Shown here piece after piece: positions 51,100 through 61,275 of a stretch of 64,000 nucleotides of DNA (the first letter of the stretch is position 1; every line of letters begins with the position of its first letter). Below the pieces are notes generated by a model. It saw only the letters and a program-made list of their open reading frames with translations, searched no databases and was not told where the DNA came from. The stretch lies in assembly GCA_036365145.1 (NCBI GenBank), contig JAEOAD010000031.1, forward strand, positions 12,682,001 through 12,746,000. Reading direction: 5' to 3'. Both the position numbers and the translations under genes were made by a program. Source of the stretch: Orientallactaga sibirica (lineage: Eukaryota > Chordata > Mammalia > Rodentia > Dipodidae).

Positions 51100-52186
51100 G
51101 GTTTTTATTGGCCACAGTGGAGAAGTAGGAGAGACTGATATCCATCAGAAAGGAGGAAAGCAGCCAGAATCCTGCTGAGGTATTTGCAGACCTGGACCTG
51201 ATCTGCACAGATCTGTCGCGCCCAGCACCCAGCTGCAGGAGCAGAGACAGAACAAGGGAATTTTCCAACCTCATCAGCCTTCTTGAAAAGTCAAGAAACC
51301 TATAGGGAGACAGCAGAGATTAGCTGAGGAGCTGCTGAAGGGGACACAGGTGAAACCAGCTGAGCAGTTCCACTACAACTCCAGGCTTCCAGGCCTCTCC
51401 CACCCCCAACCATCAGAACTGCGAACCTCCAGAGAATGCATTCAGCAGCCCCTGGATGCAGGGCATCCAGCACAGCTGATCAGAACACCAGATTCACAGC
51501 ACAACATGGAGGGATGGAGGTAGGCACTCAGCATTGGTGAGATTTGAAGCCACTCCAAAAGGTAACACAAGGCTGACTAACAAAAAATCAGGTACATAGG
51601 CTTGCACTGGAAGTGCTAATCTCTCTTTCCATGTCAGGGCAGGTTATGGGTTACATATTCTTAGTTGGCTTTACCATTTTCAATTAAGCTGTATCTGGGG
51701 GTTTACTATTGTTACCTTTGATGCTTTCAGATTCATAGGGCCTTTGTCTTTTGTATCTGTCATTATTGGGGACAGGGTCTGATTCAGATCCAGGCTGACC
51801 TGGAACCCATTTCAGAACAGAAATCTTAACCTCGCAGCTGACAGGATTAAGAGTGTAGAACAACACATACCCTTAGGGATTGTGGCTTTGTAAAGTTATC
51901 TGTTTATCTCAATCCCCACACTTGCATACTCTGTGCTGGTTTTTATTGAATGTGTATATTGCTCAGTTGAATTTTAGAATTTGCTAGTAAATTGGTCCAC
52001 ACAGCCCACTAGAATACTTGAATAACAGGCAAACTCAATACCTAGGATTACTTCTGTGGTTGGATTGGAGTACAAGAGCTACACTTGGCACCTTAAACTC
52101 CTACTCTGAAGGTATATAAACTTGGAATTCCAAGTCTAAAAGCACTGCAGATAATTTTAAAACCCAAACATCAAATCAACTCAGGA
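51100..52186 (+). mobile_element. L1 5'UTR
   Basis: The latter half parallels 12755-13620 and leads into ORF1. The first half (GACCTGGACCTGATCTGC, ACAGGTGAAACCAGCTGAG) is absent from the other copy, so this L1 extends further 5'. The exact 5' end is unclear. Confidence 0.7.
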
Positions 52187-52421
52187 TGCAAAAATCACTG
52201 CATTATAATACAAGAAACAATACAATCCCACCAAAAATTATAAATTCATTTGAAATGTCCCACAATGAGACTGTTTTAGATGAAATGCCTGACAAATATT
52301 TTGAAAAAGATTTTATCTATACTCAAAGAATTCAAAAGAATAGAAGAAGACAAAGGAATTAAAGAAGAAAACAAACTCCTGAAGGGCACACAGGAAACCA
52401 GCTTAATGAAATAAAGAAGTT

Positions 52422-52632
52422 GGGCTGGAGAGATGGCTTAGCAGTTAAGGTGCTTGCCTGCAAAGCCAAAGAATGTCAGTTTGATTCCCCAGGACCTACA
52501 TAAGCCAGATTCACAAGGTGGCACGTGCATGTGGAGTTTGTTTGCAGAGCAGGGAAGTCCTGGTGCACTCATTCTACCTCCTCTCTCTCTCTCTCTTTAT
52601 CTCTCAAATAAATAAATATACTTTTTAAAAAA
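52422..52632 (+). mobile_element. DIP SINE in L1 ORF1
   Basis: GGGCTGGAGAGATGGCTTAG to AAATAAATAAATATAC; target-site duplication AAATAAAGAAGTT and AAATAAGGAAGTT at 52409 and 52633. Confidence 0.94.
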
Positions 52633-52910
52633 ATAAATAAGGAAGTTATTACAAGACATGAGTAAAGAAATAGAAATAATGAAGAAAAACCAGGCAGAAA
52701 TACTACCACTGAAAAACAGTCAGTCAAAGAACTCTGTGGAAAGTTTCACCAGTACAATGGATGAAGGAGAGAACAGAATATCTAAACTAGAAGACCAGGT
52801 GGCAGATTTAATACAGTCCAACAAAGGTAAAGAAAAGCTAATAGGAAGGTATGAATGGGAATTTCAAGATATTTGGAACACTATGAAAAGATCAAGCATA
52901 AGAATTCAGC

Positions 52911-53060
52911 GGACGTGGTGGCGCACACCTTTAATGCCAGCACTCAGGAGACAGAGGTAGGAGGATCGCCATGAGTTCGAGGCCACCATGAGACTACACA
53001 GTGAATCCCAGGTCAGCCTGAGCTAGAGTGAGACCCTACCTCGAAAAAAAATAATAATAA
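52911..53060 (+). mobile_element. B1 SINE in L1 ORF1
   Basis: CGGACGTGGTGGCGCACACC to GAGTGAGACCCTACCTCG; AGAATTCAG before and TAATTCAGG after. Confidence 0.92.
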
Positions 53061-53344
53061 TAATTCAGGGTATAGTAGAAGGAGAATCGGGGCTGAGGTG
53101 TATGGAGGTCAAAGTGGAATCCATTGGTTGGAGAGTCTGAGAAAAGGAACCAAGACACACTTCGAGGATATTAGGGATCCAGACTTAGAGTCCCTCTCTG
53201 AGAACCAGACTGGCCAGAAAAAGCCTATCCCAAGGGCAAAGGCCATCAGGTAGCCCCATCTCTCCCCCAGCGTTCTCTCTCCATTTCCTTACCTGATTCC
53301 CTGACCCTGCATCTCAATTTAGCTTAGTTGTCTTCCTTTCTCCT

Positions 53345-53480
53345 ACTACTCTTTCCTTCATCTTCAGTGGCCCCATCTGTGAAACAAAGATGATAACTTC
53401 TACCTCAAGGATGGCTAGTGAGGCTAACATTGCACTGGACATGTGCTGAGTAACCAAGAAACACTAGTTGTTTGGATTAG
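53345..53480 (-). mobile_element. MIR SINE
   Basis: CAGTGGCCCCATCTGTGAAA, GATGATAACTTCTACCTC and GACATGTGCTGAGTAACC follow the reverse-strand MIR order. Confidence 0.72.
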
Positions 53481-53484
53481 CATG

Positions 53485-53660
53485 TATAACATACTACCCT
53501 AGGACTTAGTGGCTGAAAACAACCATTTTACTTGCTCAAGATTCTGTGAGTCAGGAATTGAGAGAGAGCAGCTGTTCTGTCTGCTCTATACGGTCTTGCA
53601 GGGGTCATTTGCACAACAGATTTCAGTTAGTGGCTGAGCTGAAGTTGGATTTCAAGGGCT
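53485..53660. mobile_element. MLT1-like ancient MaLR LTR fragment
   Basis: ATAACATACTACCCTAGGAC, TTAGTGGCTGAAAACAACC and TTCTGTGAGTCAGGAATTG match a mammal-wide LTR motif that I associate with MLT1. The family name is from memory. Confidence 0.5.
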
Positions 53661-53877
53661 TTACTTATTTTCTTTCTTACACTTTTTTGTACTTAATCTA
53701 GAATTTTTTTTCAAGTCACAAAATGAAAAGAAAAAAAGGAAATCCCCAGTGATTATTAGCAAATTGGCACATGTCTTTTCTCAGCATTTCAAGGCCATCC
53801 TACTGTATATGTAGTAGGGAAATCAGTTCTCTTCCATCTACTTCCAAATATAAACATATTTCTGTATTATCTCTGAA

Positions 53878-53980
53878 TTTTGTGTGTGTGTGTTTGTGGT
53901 GCAGCAGTGTATGCACAAGTATGTGAATGTGCATATGAAGGGCAGAAGACAACTTCAGGTATCCTTCCTCAGGCCTTTTT
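53878..53980 (-). mobile_element. B4 SINE 3' end
   Basis: TGTG-rich tail, GAAGGGCAGAAGACAACTTC, GGTATCCTTCCTCAGGCC. Confidence 0.6.
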
Positions 53981-53996
53981 AAAAGATTTTGATTTA

Positions 53997-54150
53997 GCCA
54001 GGCATGGTGGGGCACATGTTTAATCCTTGGGAGGCAGAGGTAGGAGGATCGCTATGAGTTCAAGGCCACCCTGAGACTACATAGTGAATTCCAGGTCAGC
54101 CTAAGCTAGAGTGAGGCCCTACCTCGAAAAGCCAAAAAAAAAAAAAAAAA
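53997..54150 (+). mobile_element. B1 SINE
   Basis: GCCAGGCATGGTGGGGCACA to GTGAGGCCCTACCTCG with poly(A). Confidence 0.92.
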
Positions 54151-54165
54151 AATCTTTTTTATTTA

Positions 54166-54305
54166 GGGCTGGAGAGATGGCTTAGAGGTTAAGGTGTTCG
54201 CCTGCAAAGCCAAAGGATGCACAAGTGGGTACATGCATCTGGAGTTCGTTTGTAGTGGCTGGAGGCCCTGGTGTACCCATTCTCTCTCTCTCTCTCTCTC
54301 CATGC

Positions 54306-54352
<47 letters not shown>

Positions 54353-54398
54353 TCTCTCTCCATGCCTCTTTCTCTCTCTCTCTTAAATAAATAAAATG
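54166..54398 (+). mobile_element. DIP SINE lacking its B box
   Basis: GGGCTGGAGAGATGGCTTAG to CAAAGCCAAAGGATGCACAA, so the GTTCGATTCCCCAGGACCC segment is deleted. Its CT region contains CATGCCTCTTTCTCTCTC twice. Confidence 0.9.
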
Positions 54399-54404
54399 TA
54401 TTTA

Positions 54405-54592
54405 ATTTTTTTTTATTTATTTGCAAAGAGAGAGAATATAGGTATGTCAGTGCCCTCTAGCTGCTGCAAATGAATTCCAGATACATGTGACACCTTGTGC
54501 ATCCGGCTTTATGTGAGTACTGAAGAATCAAACCAGGATCACTACGCTTTGCAGGCAGGTGCTTTAACTGGTGACCCATCTCTCCAGCCCCC
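54405..54592 (-). mobile_element. DIP SINE
   Basis: TTTTTATTTATTTGCAAAG to GACCCATCTCTCCAGCCC. Confidence 0.9.
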
Positions 54593-54598
54593 CTTTTA

Positions 54599-54599
54599 G

Positions 54600-54646
<47 letters not shown>
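54599..54646 (+). repeat. (GT)n microsatellite
   Basis: About 20 GT units, between two reverse-strand DIP copies. Confidence 0.93.
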
Positions 54647-54647
<1 letters not shown>

Positions 54648-54649
54648 CA

Positions 54650-54802
54650 CGTGCATGCACCAGGATCTCTTGCCACTGTTAATGAATGCCAGATGCAAAT
54701 ACCACTTTTTGTGTCTGGCTTTACATGGGTCCTGGGGCATTGAACCTGGGCCAGTAGGCTTTGAAAGAAAACACCTTTGAGAACTTCACCATCTCCCCAG
54801 CC
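54650..54802 (-). mobile_element. DIP SINE, diverged
   Basis: CACCAGGATCTCTTGCCACT to TTCACCATCTCCCCAGCC. Confidence 0.82.
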
Positions 54803-54912
54803 TCTCATTCTGTAGTTTCAGGCTGGCCTTGAACTCACAGCAATCCTCTTGCCTCTGCCACCTGCCCCAGCCCATGCTAGGAGTAAAAGCATGTGCCACC
54901 ACACCTGGCCCT
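54803..54912 (-). mobile_element. B1 SINE, tail side missing
   Basis: TCATTCTGTAGTTTCAGGC to CACCACACCTGGCC. Confidence 0.82.
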
Positions 54913-54976
54913 TATCTTTGAATCTTAAATGATATTTTCATTGGTTACATAAAGTTTCCTCTAGCAGATGATCCAT

Positions 54977-55105
54977 CAAGGACTGGGAGTGTAGCTTAGT
55001 TGATACATGGCATGCATATACCCTAGGTGTGATACATGGTATCACATAAGCCAGGCCTAAGGGACAAGCCTCTAATACCACTTAGTGATAGAGATTAGGA
55101 GCAAG
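54977..55105 (+). mobile_element. ID/B4-like SINE
   Basis: GGACTGGGAGTGTAGCTTAG, GTGATACATGGTATCACATA, CAGGCCTAAGGGACAAGCC and TAATACCACTTAG. Confidence 0.55.
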
Positions 55106-55109
55106 ATGG

Positions 55110-55690
55110 CCTATTTTTCCCTATTAAATAGAAACTTTGTATGGACACATCATTGTTGGTACCATCATTTCCCTCCTCCCTGACCCCACTCCACTGAGGG
55201 CCCTCCTTAGTGGGATTGCTGGCACTCACCATGGGGTTGTGGGTTATGCGTTGTAAGAGCTGCAGTCTGTCATGGTGGAGAGGGCGATGTCCCTGAACTT
55301 TCCTGCCCACCCTATGGCTCTTACATTCTTTCTGCCCCCTCTTCCACAAACTTCCCTGAGCCTTGGTGGATGTGCTTTAATTGTACTTTAGTGTTGAGCT
55401 CTCAGCAGCTTCTGGATTTCTGCTTTGGTACATTTTGAGTATCCTCACTGTCTTTCTCCGTCACTGCGGCACAAATTGTCAGGTTTGCTGTGGAAGCTGC
55501 ACACTTGCTCATCTCGCCAGTTCCTCTGTGGTTTCATCTGGGCCCTGGCTGCTGTGTGAGGGGTGGTTCCTCTCCTGTTAGGGAGTCAGGCATCTATTAC
55601 TTTTCTTGTCTTGTGGGTATATTATGATCATCCTTAGTTCTTGCTACTTTCTGAAAAACAAAAACAGATTCTCCAAGGTAGCCTTCTTTT
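55110..55690 (-). mobile_element. L1 3'UTR (type II), antisense
   Basis: Parallel to 25430-25990: GAAACTTTGTATGGACAC, CACTGAGGGCCCTCCTTAGT, CTTCTGGATTTCTGCTTTGG and GATTCTCCAA. It is 5' truncated at about 55690. Confidence 0.8.
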
Positions 55691-55696
55691 TATAGG

Positions 55697-56150
55697 TTGC
55701 TAGTTAGGAACACAAGCCCTGCTCCCAAAATACACAGACACCAGCCTGTCCTGGTAAGACTAAAAGGCAACTCTAGTCTGAAGTCTTCATTATGAAGATC
55801 AGGAACAGCTTCCCAGTTCTTCCTTCTTCTAGGAATATTTCTGGAATACTTTCTTCTCTCAGGTAGAGTCATTAAGAGTCTATACCCCTCTCCCTGACCC
55901 ACCAACCGAAGTCCTCCATATTTAACCAATGAAGCTCAACCCAACTGGATGCCTCATTTACATATCCAAAGTCATAAGAAAACCTGATCCAAGTCACCAT
56001 GTGGCCTACCCACTTGAGAACCTTCCCAGCTTGGGAGCTTTCTGCTGTATGTTCTTAAAATAAATAATCCTGAACTTGCCCTTATGTGTGTCTGCACTTG
56101 CAATTCTTTATGAGTCATAAGCATGAGAGCCACTGGCTTGGGAACTTACA
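55697..56150 (+). mobile_element. Possible solo LTR, unclassified
   Basis: The segment ends GGGAACTTACA and has AATAAA-like sequence at about 56058 followed by a T/G-rich stretch, as in an R-U5 region, with AACCAAT (55923) upstream. A TG start near 55697 is a guess, and no target-site duplication was found. Confidence 0.3.
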
Positions 56151-56227
56151 ATGACTTTTGAGCATTCCAACCCCTACGCTATGCCCATCCAGAGAGGCTC
56201 TAATTGCTCTCAAAACAAATGCCACAG

Positions 56228-56375
56228 CCAGGCGTGGTGGCGCACGCCTTCAATGCCAGCACTTGGGAGGCAGCGGTAGGAGGATCGCCTGAGTTCAGGG
56301 CCACCCTGAGACTTCATAGTGAATTCCAGGTCAGCTTGGGCTACAGTGAGACCCTACCTCAGAAAAAAACTGAAA
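56228..56375 (+). mobile_element. B1 SINE
   Basis: GCCAGGCGTGGTGGCGCACG to CAGTGAGACCCTACCTC. Confidence 0.93.
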
Positions 56376-56378
56376 AAG

Positions 56379-56605
56379 GGGCTGGAGAAATGGCTTAGCA
56401 GTTAAGGCACATGCCTGCAAAGCCTAAAGATCCAGGTTCAATTCTCCAGGTCCCACATAAGCCAGATGCACATGGTGGTGCATGCGTCTGGAGTTCATCT
56501 GCAGTGGCTAGAGGCCCTGGCACGCCCATTCTCACTCACTGTCCATGTGTCTCTCTCTCCCTCTCTCTGTCTCTAATAAATAAATAAGTAAAAATAAATC
56601 TTAAA
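56379..56605 (+). mobile_element. DIP SINE
   Basis: GGGGCTGGAGAAATGGCTTAG to AATAAATAAATAAGTAAAAA. The left end of tandem duplication B (56586) lies in its tail. Confidence 0.93.
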
Positions 56606-56606
56606 G

Positions 56607-56752
56607 GGCTGGAGGGATGGCTTAGTGGTCAAGGCATTTGCCTGCAAAGCCAAAGGACCCAGGTTCAATTCCCCAGGACCAACACTGGCCAGATGCACAA
56701 GGGGCGCATGCATTTGGAGTTTGTTTGCAGTGGCTGGAGGTCCTGGTGTGCC

Positions 56753-56791
<39 letters not shown>

Positions 56792-56845
56792 CCTCTTTCT
56801 CTCTGTCAAATAAATAATAAAATATTAAAAATAAATAAATATTTT
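56607..56845 (+). mobile_element. DIP SINE (duplication B, copy 1)
   Basis: GGGCTGGAGGGATGGCTTAG with a (TC)n run and an AAATAAATAATAAAAT tail. Confidence 0.93.
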
Positions 56846-56884
56846 TAAAAGTTGACAGAAAAAAACAAAAAAATAAAAAATAAA

Positions 56885-57000
56885 AAACAGAAACATTAGG
56901 AGGCGGAGGCAGGAAAATCAGAAATTCAAGGTCATCCTTCACTACCTATTGTCAAGTTGGAGATCAGCTGGGCTACTACATAAAACCAGTCTTATCTCCA
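56885..57000 (+). mobile_element. Old B1 fragment (duplication B, copy 1)
   Basis: GGAGGCGGAGGCAGGAAAAT, AAATTCAAGGTCATCC; the head is missing. Confidence 0.65.
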
Positions 57001-57295
57001 AAAAAAATTTTTTAATAAGCCATATGTGGGGGTTCACATTGCTGTGTAGCAATTTCCCCCTCGCAGTTACAGATGCAGTAACAGCTGCTGGGGAGGAGAC
57101 ATCACTGAGCAGAGCTGCCCTAAGTCCTGCAGCGAGCTCCAGAGATGCAGCTTCCACGCAGAGTCGCCTGTGCCTTTGACTAGTCCACACTCCTGTGAGT
57201 GACCTCAGTACACTCACTGGCTCACCAAATTGGACTTTGGGGTGCCCTGTGTGAGCATGCATACACACACACTCATTCACGTCTCCCCCAAGAAA

Positions 57296-57428
57296 AAGTT
57301 AACACAGCACATGCCTGTAGTCCCAGCACTCTGGAGGCAGGAGGATCAGGAACTCGAGGCCAGCCTCAGCTACATAGTGAATTCAAGGCTAGCCTGGACT
57401 ACATGAGACCTTATCTCAAAAGTAAATA
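57296..57428 (+). mobile_element. B1 SINE (duplication B, copy 1)
   Basis: CACATGCCTGTAGTCCCAGC to GACTACATGAGACCTTATCTC. Confidence 0.85.
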
Positions 57429-57432
57429 AAAC

Positions 57433-57645
57433 CGGGCTGGAGAGAGGGCTTAGCGGTTAAGGCGCATGCCTGCGAAGCCTAAGGACCCCAGTTCGATTCT
57501 CCAGATCCCATGTAAGCCAGAAGCACATGGTGGCAAATGCGTCTGGAGTTTGTTTGCAGTGGCTAGAGACCCTGGCGCACCCATTCTCACTCACTCTCTC
57601 TCTCCCTCTCTCTGTCTCTAATAAATAAAATAAAATAATTTTTTT
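57433..57645 (+). mobile_element. DIP SINE (duplication B, copy 1)
   Basis: GGGCTGGAGAGAGGGCTTAG to AATAAATAAAATAAAATAAT; 15-bp target-site duplication AAAGTAAATAAAACC before and after. Confidence 0.95.
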
Positions 57646-57711
57646 AAAAGTAAATAAAACCTATCATTTACTTAAACTGGTTCCTATTTTTCCAATTACA
57701 AATAATAATTT

Positions 57712-57873
57712 CTTTTTTTTTCTTTTTTTTTTTTAGGTAGGGTTTCACTCTAGTCCAGGCTAACCTGGAATTCACTATGTAGGTAAACTCAGGGTGGCCT
57801 TGAACTCACAGTGATCCTCCTACCTCTGCCTCCCAAGTGCTGGGATTAAAGGCGTGCACCACCACGCCCCGCT
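57712..57873 (-). mobile_element. B1 SINE (duplication B, copy 1)
   Basis: T-rich tail, TAGGTAGGGTTTCACTCTAG to CACCACCACGCCCCGCT. Confidence 0.93.
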
Positions 57874-57894
57874 TGAAATATATTTCTTTTTATG

Positions 57895-57962
57895 TTTGTT
57901 GCTGGGGATTAAACTCAAGGCTTCGAGTATGCTAAACATGCATCCACTCTGAGCTGCCCACA
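57895..57962 (-). mobile_element. ID-like fragment (duplication B, copy 1)
   Basis: TTGCTGGGGATTAAACTCAA and GCTTCGAGTATGCTAAAC are the reverse of an ID head. Confidence 0.55.
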
Positions 57963-58594
57963 CATCTGCCAATGAGCACTTTCCTTTGTTATCTTTGGAT
58001 TACTTCCTTAATAGAGACGCCAATTTCTAGAAAGTTGGTTTACAGGAGTGTAAATGTTTTCAGCACCACATCTGGCTTGAGAATGGTATTAGAAACCAAA
58101 ATCTGGGCTCAAGCTTGCTCGTGGCTTTTAGTCTTTCTCCCTCTCTCACCAGACACCATCTTATCTTACTAAACCAACTCGTAGGATTGTCTGTCTTATA
58201 CTGTGAGGTCTCAGGCATTCTTAGATAATATGTCATATTCCTGGAGCTCAGATCCTATCTGGAGACACAGACACCGATAGCTTTTTCTGTCTAGAGACCA
58301 CCGAAAGTGATGTGTGGGCTGGGGAGGTGCAGAGTGAAGGTGCTCTTGGCTGTTTCCTCTTGGAAGCAAAGAGAGATAGCAGCAGCAGGTAGCATTTATT
58401 CCCATCATTTGGAGAAACTAAGATATGCATTTCCCATGGGCCAATGTATGCTGAGGAAAGTTATAGCATTTAAGGCATCCTGGATTGTCTGTCCAACAGG
58501 GTTGTCTGCCGGGGGAAGAGGGACCACAGCAATCAGACTTTCAGACATGTACTGTACTGCTAACACAAGTTTGCCAGATAAAAAGAGACCTCAC
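57963..58594. other. Unique DNA in duplication B, copy 1
   Basis: No repeat or supported exon; repeated at 59991-60622. Short open frames are shared by both copies but show no family resemblance. Confidence 0.5.
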
Positions 58595-58630
58595 GGCTGG
58601 AGAGATGGCTAAGTAAAAATAAATCTTAAA

Positions 58631-58777
58631 GGGCTGGAGGGATGGCTTAGCGGTCAAGGCATTTGCCTGCAAAGCCAAAGGACCCAGGTTCAATTCCCCA
58701 GGACCAACATTGGCCAGATGCACAAGGGGCGCATGCATCTGGAGTTTGTTTGCAGTGGCTGGAGGCCCTGGTGTGCC

Positions 58778-58816
<39 letters not shown>

Positions 58817-58870
58817 TCCCTCTTTCTCTCTGTCAAATAAATAAATAAAATATTAAAAATAAATAAATAT
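58631..58870 (+). mobile_element. DIP SINE (duplication B, copy 2)
   Basis: Counterpart of 56607-56845. Confidence 0.93.
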
Positions 58871-58914
58871 TTTTTAAAGTTGACAGAAAAAAACAAATAA
58901 ATAAAAAATAAAAA

Positions 58915-59030
58915 ACAGAAACATTAGGAGGCGGAGGCAGGAAAATCAGAAATTCAAGGTCATCCTTCACTACCTATTGTCAAGTTGGAGATCAGCTGGG
59001 CTACTACATAAAACCAGCCTTATCTCCAAA
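58915..59030 (+). mobile_element. Old B1 fragment (duplication B, copy 2)
   Basis: Counterpart of 56885-57000. Confidence 0.65.
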
Positions 59031-59321
59031 AAAAAATTTTTAATAAGCCATATGTGGGGGTTCACATTGCTGTGTAGCAATTTCCCCCTGGCAGTTACAG
59101 ATGCAGTAACAGGTGCTGGGGAGGAGACACCACTGAGCAGAGCTGCCGTAAGTCCTGCAGCGAGCTCCAGAGATGCAGCTTCCACGCAGTGTCGCCTGGG
59201 CCTTTGACTAGTCCACACTCCTGTGAGTGACCTCAGTACACTCACTGGTTCACCAAATTGGACTTTGGGGTGCCCTGTGTGAGCATGCATACACACTCAT
59301 TCACGTCTCCCCCAAGAAAAA

Positions 59322-59453
59322 GTTAACACAGCACATGCCTGTAGTCCCAGCACTCTGGAGGCAGGAGGATCAGGAACTCGAGGCCAGCCTCAGCTACATA
59401 GTGAATTCAAGGCTAGCCTGGACTACATGAGACCTTATCTCAAAAGTAAATAA
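59322..59453 (+). mobile_element. B1 SINE (duplication B, copy 2)
   Basis: Counterpart of 57296-57428. Confidence 0.85.
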
Positions 59454-59457
59454 AACC

Positions 59458-59670
59458 GGGCTGGAAAGAGGGCTTAGCGGTTAAGGCGCATGCCTGCGAA
59501 GCCTAAGGACCCCGGTTCGATTCTCCAGATCCCATGTAAGCCAGATGCACATGGTGGCAAATGCGTCTGGAGTTTGTTTGCAGTGGCTAGAGACCCTGGC
59601 GCACCCATTCTCACTCACTCTCTCTCTCCCTCTCTCTGTCTCTAATAAATAAAATAAAATAATTTTTTAA
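59458..59670 (+). mobile_element. DIP SINE (duplication B, copy 2)
   Basis: Counterpart of 57433-57645, with the same target-site duplication. Confidence 0.94.
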
Positions 59671-59737
59671 AAAGTAAATAAAACCTATCATTTACTTAAA
59701 CTGGTTCCTATTTTTCCAATTACAAGTAATAATTTCT

Positions 59738-59898
59738 TTTTTTTTCTTTTTTTTTTTTAGGTAGGGTTTCACTCTAGTCCAGGCTAACCTGGAATTCACT
59801 ATGTAGGTAAACTCAGGGTGGCCTTGAACTCACAATGATCCTCCTACCTCTGCCTCCCAAGTGCTGGGATTAAAGGCGTGCACCACCACGCCCAGCTT
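59738..59898 (-). mobile_element. B1 SINE (duplication B, copy 2)
   Basis: Counterpart of 57712-57873. Confidence 0.93.
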
Positions 59899-59921
59899 GA
59901 AATATATTTCTTCTTATGTTT

Positions 59922-59990
59922 GTTGCTGGGGATTAAACTCAAGGCTTCGAGTATGCTAAGCATGCATCCACTCTGAGCTGCCCACACATC
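59922..59990 (-). mobile_element. ID-like fragment (duplication B, copy 2)
   Basis: Counterpart of 57895-57962. Confidence 0.55.
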
Positions 59991-60622
59991 TGCCAGTGAG
60001 CACTTTCCTTTGTTATCTTTGGATTACTTCCTTAATAGAGACGCCAATTTCTAGAAAGTTGGTTTACAGGAGTGTAAGTGTTTTCAGCACCACATCTGGC
60101 TTGAGAATGGTATTAGAAACCAAAATCTGGGCTCAAGCTTGCTCATGGCTTTTAGTCTTTCTCCCTCTCTCACCAGACACCATCTTATCTTACTAAACCA
60201 ACTCGTAGGGTTGTCTGTCTTATACTGTGAGGTCTCAGGCATTCTTAGAATAATATGTCATATTCCCTGGAGCTCAGATCCTATCTGGAGACACAGACAC
60301 CGATAGCTTTTTTTCTGTCTAGAGACCACCGAAAGTGATGTGTGGGCTGGGGAGGTGCAGAGTGAAGGTGCTCTTGGCTGTTTCCTCTTGGAAGCAAAGA
60401 GAGATAACAGCAGCAGGTAGCATTTATTCCCATCATTTGGAGAAACTAAGATATGCATTTCCCATGGGCCAATGTATGCTGAGGAAAGTTATAGCATTTA
60501 AGGCATCCTGGATTGTCTGTCCAACAGGGTTGTCTGCCGGGGAAGAGGGACCACAGCAATCAGACTTTCAGACATGTACTGTACTGCTAACACAAGTTTG
60601 CCAGATAAAAAAGAGACCTCAC
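59991..60622. other. Unique DNA in duplication B, copy 2
   Basis: Counterpart of 57963-58594; nothing further recognised. Confidence 0.5.
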
Positions 60623-60864
60623 GGCTGGAGAGATGGCTTAGCAGTTAAGGCGCTTGCCTGCAAAGGCTAAGGATCCAGGTTCAACTCCCTAGAACCCACG
60701 TAACAAGGTGATGCGTGCACACAAGGTCACGTATGCACACAAGGTGGCATGCACGTCTGGAGTTTGATTGCAGTGGCTAGAGGCCCTGGTGTCCTTGCTC
60801 TCCCTCCCTCTCTCTCTCTCTCTCTCTCTGTCTTTCTCACTCTCTCTCAAAAAAAAAAAAAAAA
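60623..60864 (+). mobile_element. DIP SINE
   Basis: GGCTGGAGAGATGGCTTAGC to CTCTCTCAAAAAAA; it contains two CACACAAGGT-type repeats (about 60718 and 60736). Its first 16 bases form the right end of duplication B. Confidence 0.93.
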
Positions 60865-60875
60865 GAGGCTTCAGA

Positions 60876-61018
60876 AGTCAGGCATGGTGGCACACACCTT
60901 TAATCCCAGCACTCAGGAGGCAGAGGAAAGAGGATCGCTGCCATGAGTTTGAAGCCACCTGAGACTGCATAGTGAATTCCAGGTCAGCCTAGGCTAGAGC
61001 AAGACATTACCTTAAAAA
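60876..61018 (+). mobile_element. B1 SINE
   Basis: GTCAGGCATGGTGGCACACA to AGCAAGACATTACCTTA. Confidence 0.92.
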
Positions 61019-61026
61019 GGGGGGGG

Positions 61027-61258
61027 GGGCTGGGGAGATGGCTTAGCAGTTAAGGCGTATGCCTGTGAAGCGTAAGGGCCCGGGTTTGATTCTCCAGGTC
61101 CCACATAAGCCAGATGCACATGGTGGTGCATGTATCTGGAGTTCGTTTGCAGTGACTAGATGCTCTGGCATGCCCACTCTCACACTTTCTCTTTCACACT
61201 CCTTCTCTCTGTCTCTACTAAATAAATATAAATAAATAAAGAAAACCTAGTTGTTAAA
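61027..61258 (+). mobile_element. DIP SINE
   Basis: GGGCTGGGGAGATGGCTTAG to AAATAAATATAAATAAATAA. Confidence 0.93.
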
Positions 61259-61275
61259 AAAAGGGGGGGGGACTC

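Larger units (their letters stand above)
52187..53088 (+). pseudogene. L1 ORF1 relic, 3' truncated
   Basis: Homologous to 13624-14670: start ATGCAAAAATCACTGC, coiled-coil part with ISKLEDQVADLIQSNKGK (about 52780) and YEWEFQDIWNTMKRSSIR (about 52850). It is interrupted by a DIP and a B1 and stops at GGTATAGTAGAAGGAGAA (53070-53088), where unrelated DNA begins. Confidence 0.85.
56586..58610 (+). repeat. Tandem duplication B, copy 1 (2025 bp)
   Basis: It is repeated directly at 58611-60638. The junction at 58610/58611 joins the first 16 bases of a DIP (GGCTGGAGAGATGGCT) to DIP-tail sequence (AAGTAAAAATAAATC). The unit holds two DIPs, two forward B1s, a reverse B1, an ID fragment and about 0.9 kb of unique DNA. 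Confidence 0.96.
58611..60638 (+). repeat. Tandem duplication B, copy 2
   Basis: It repeats 56586-58610. Differences are mainly substitutions, densest at 59087-59285 (for example CTCGCAG to CTGGCAG, CAGCTGCTGG to CAGGTGCTGG, one fewer CACA unit). Confidence 0.96.
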
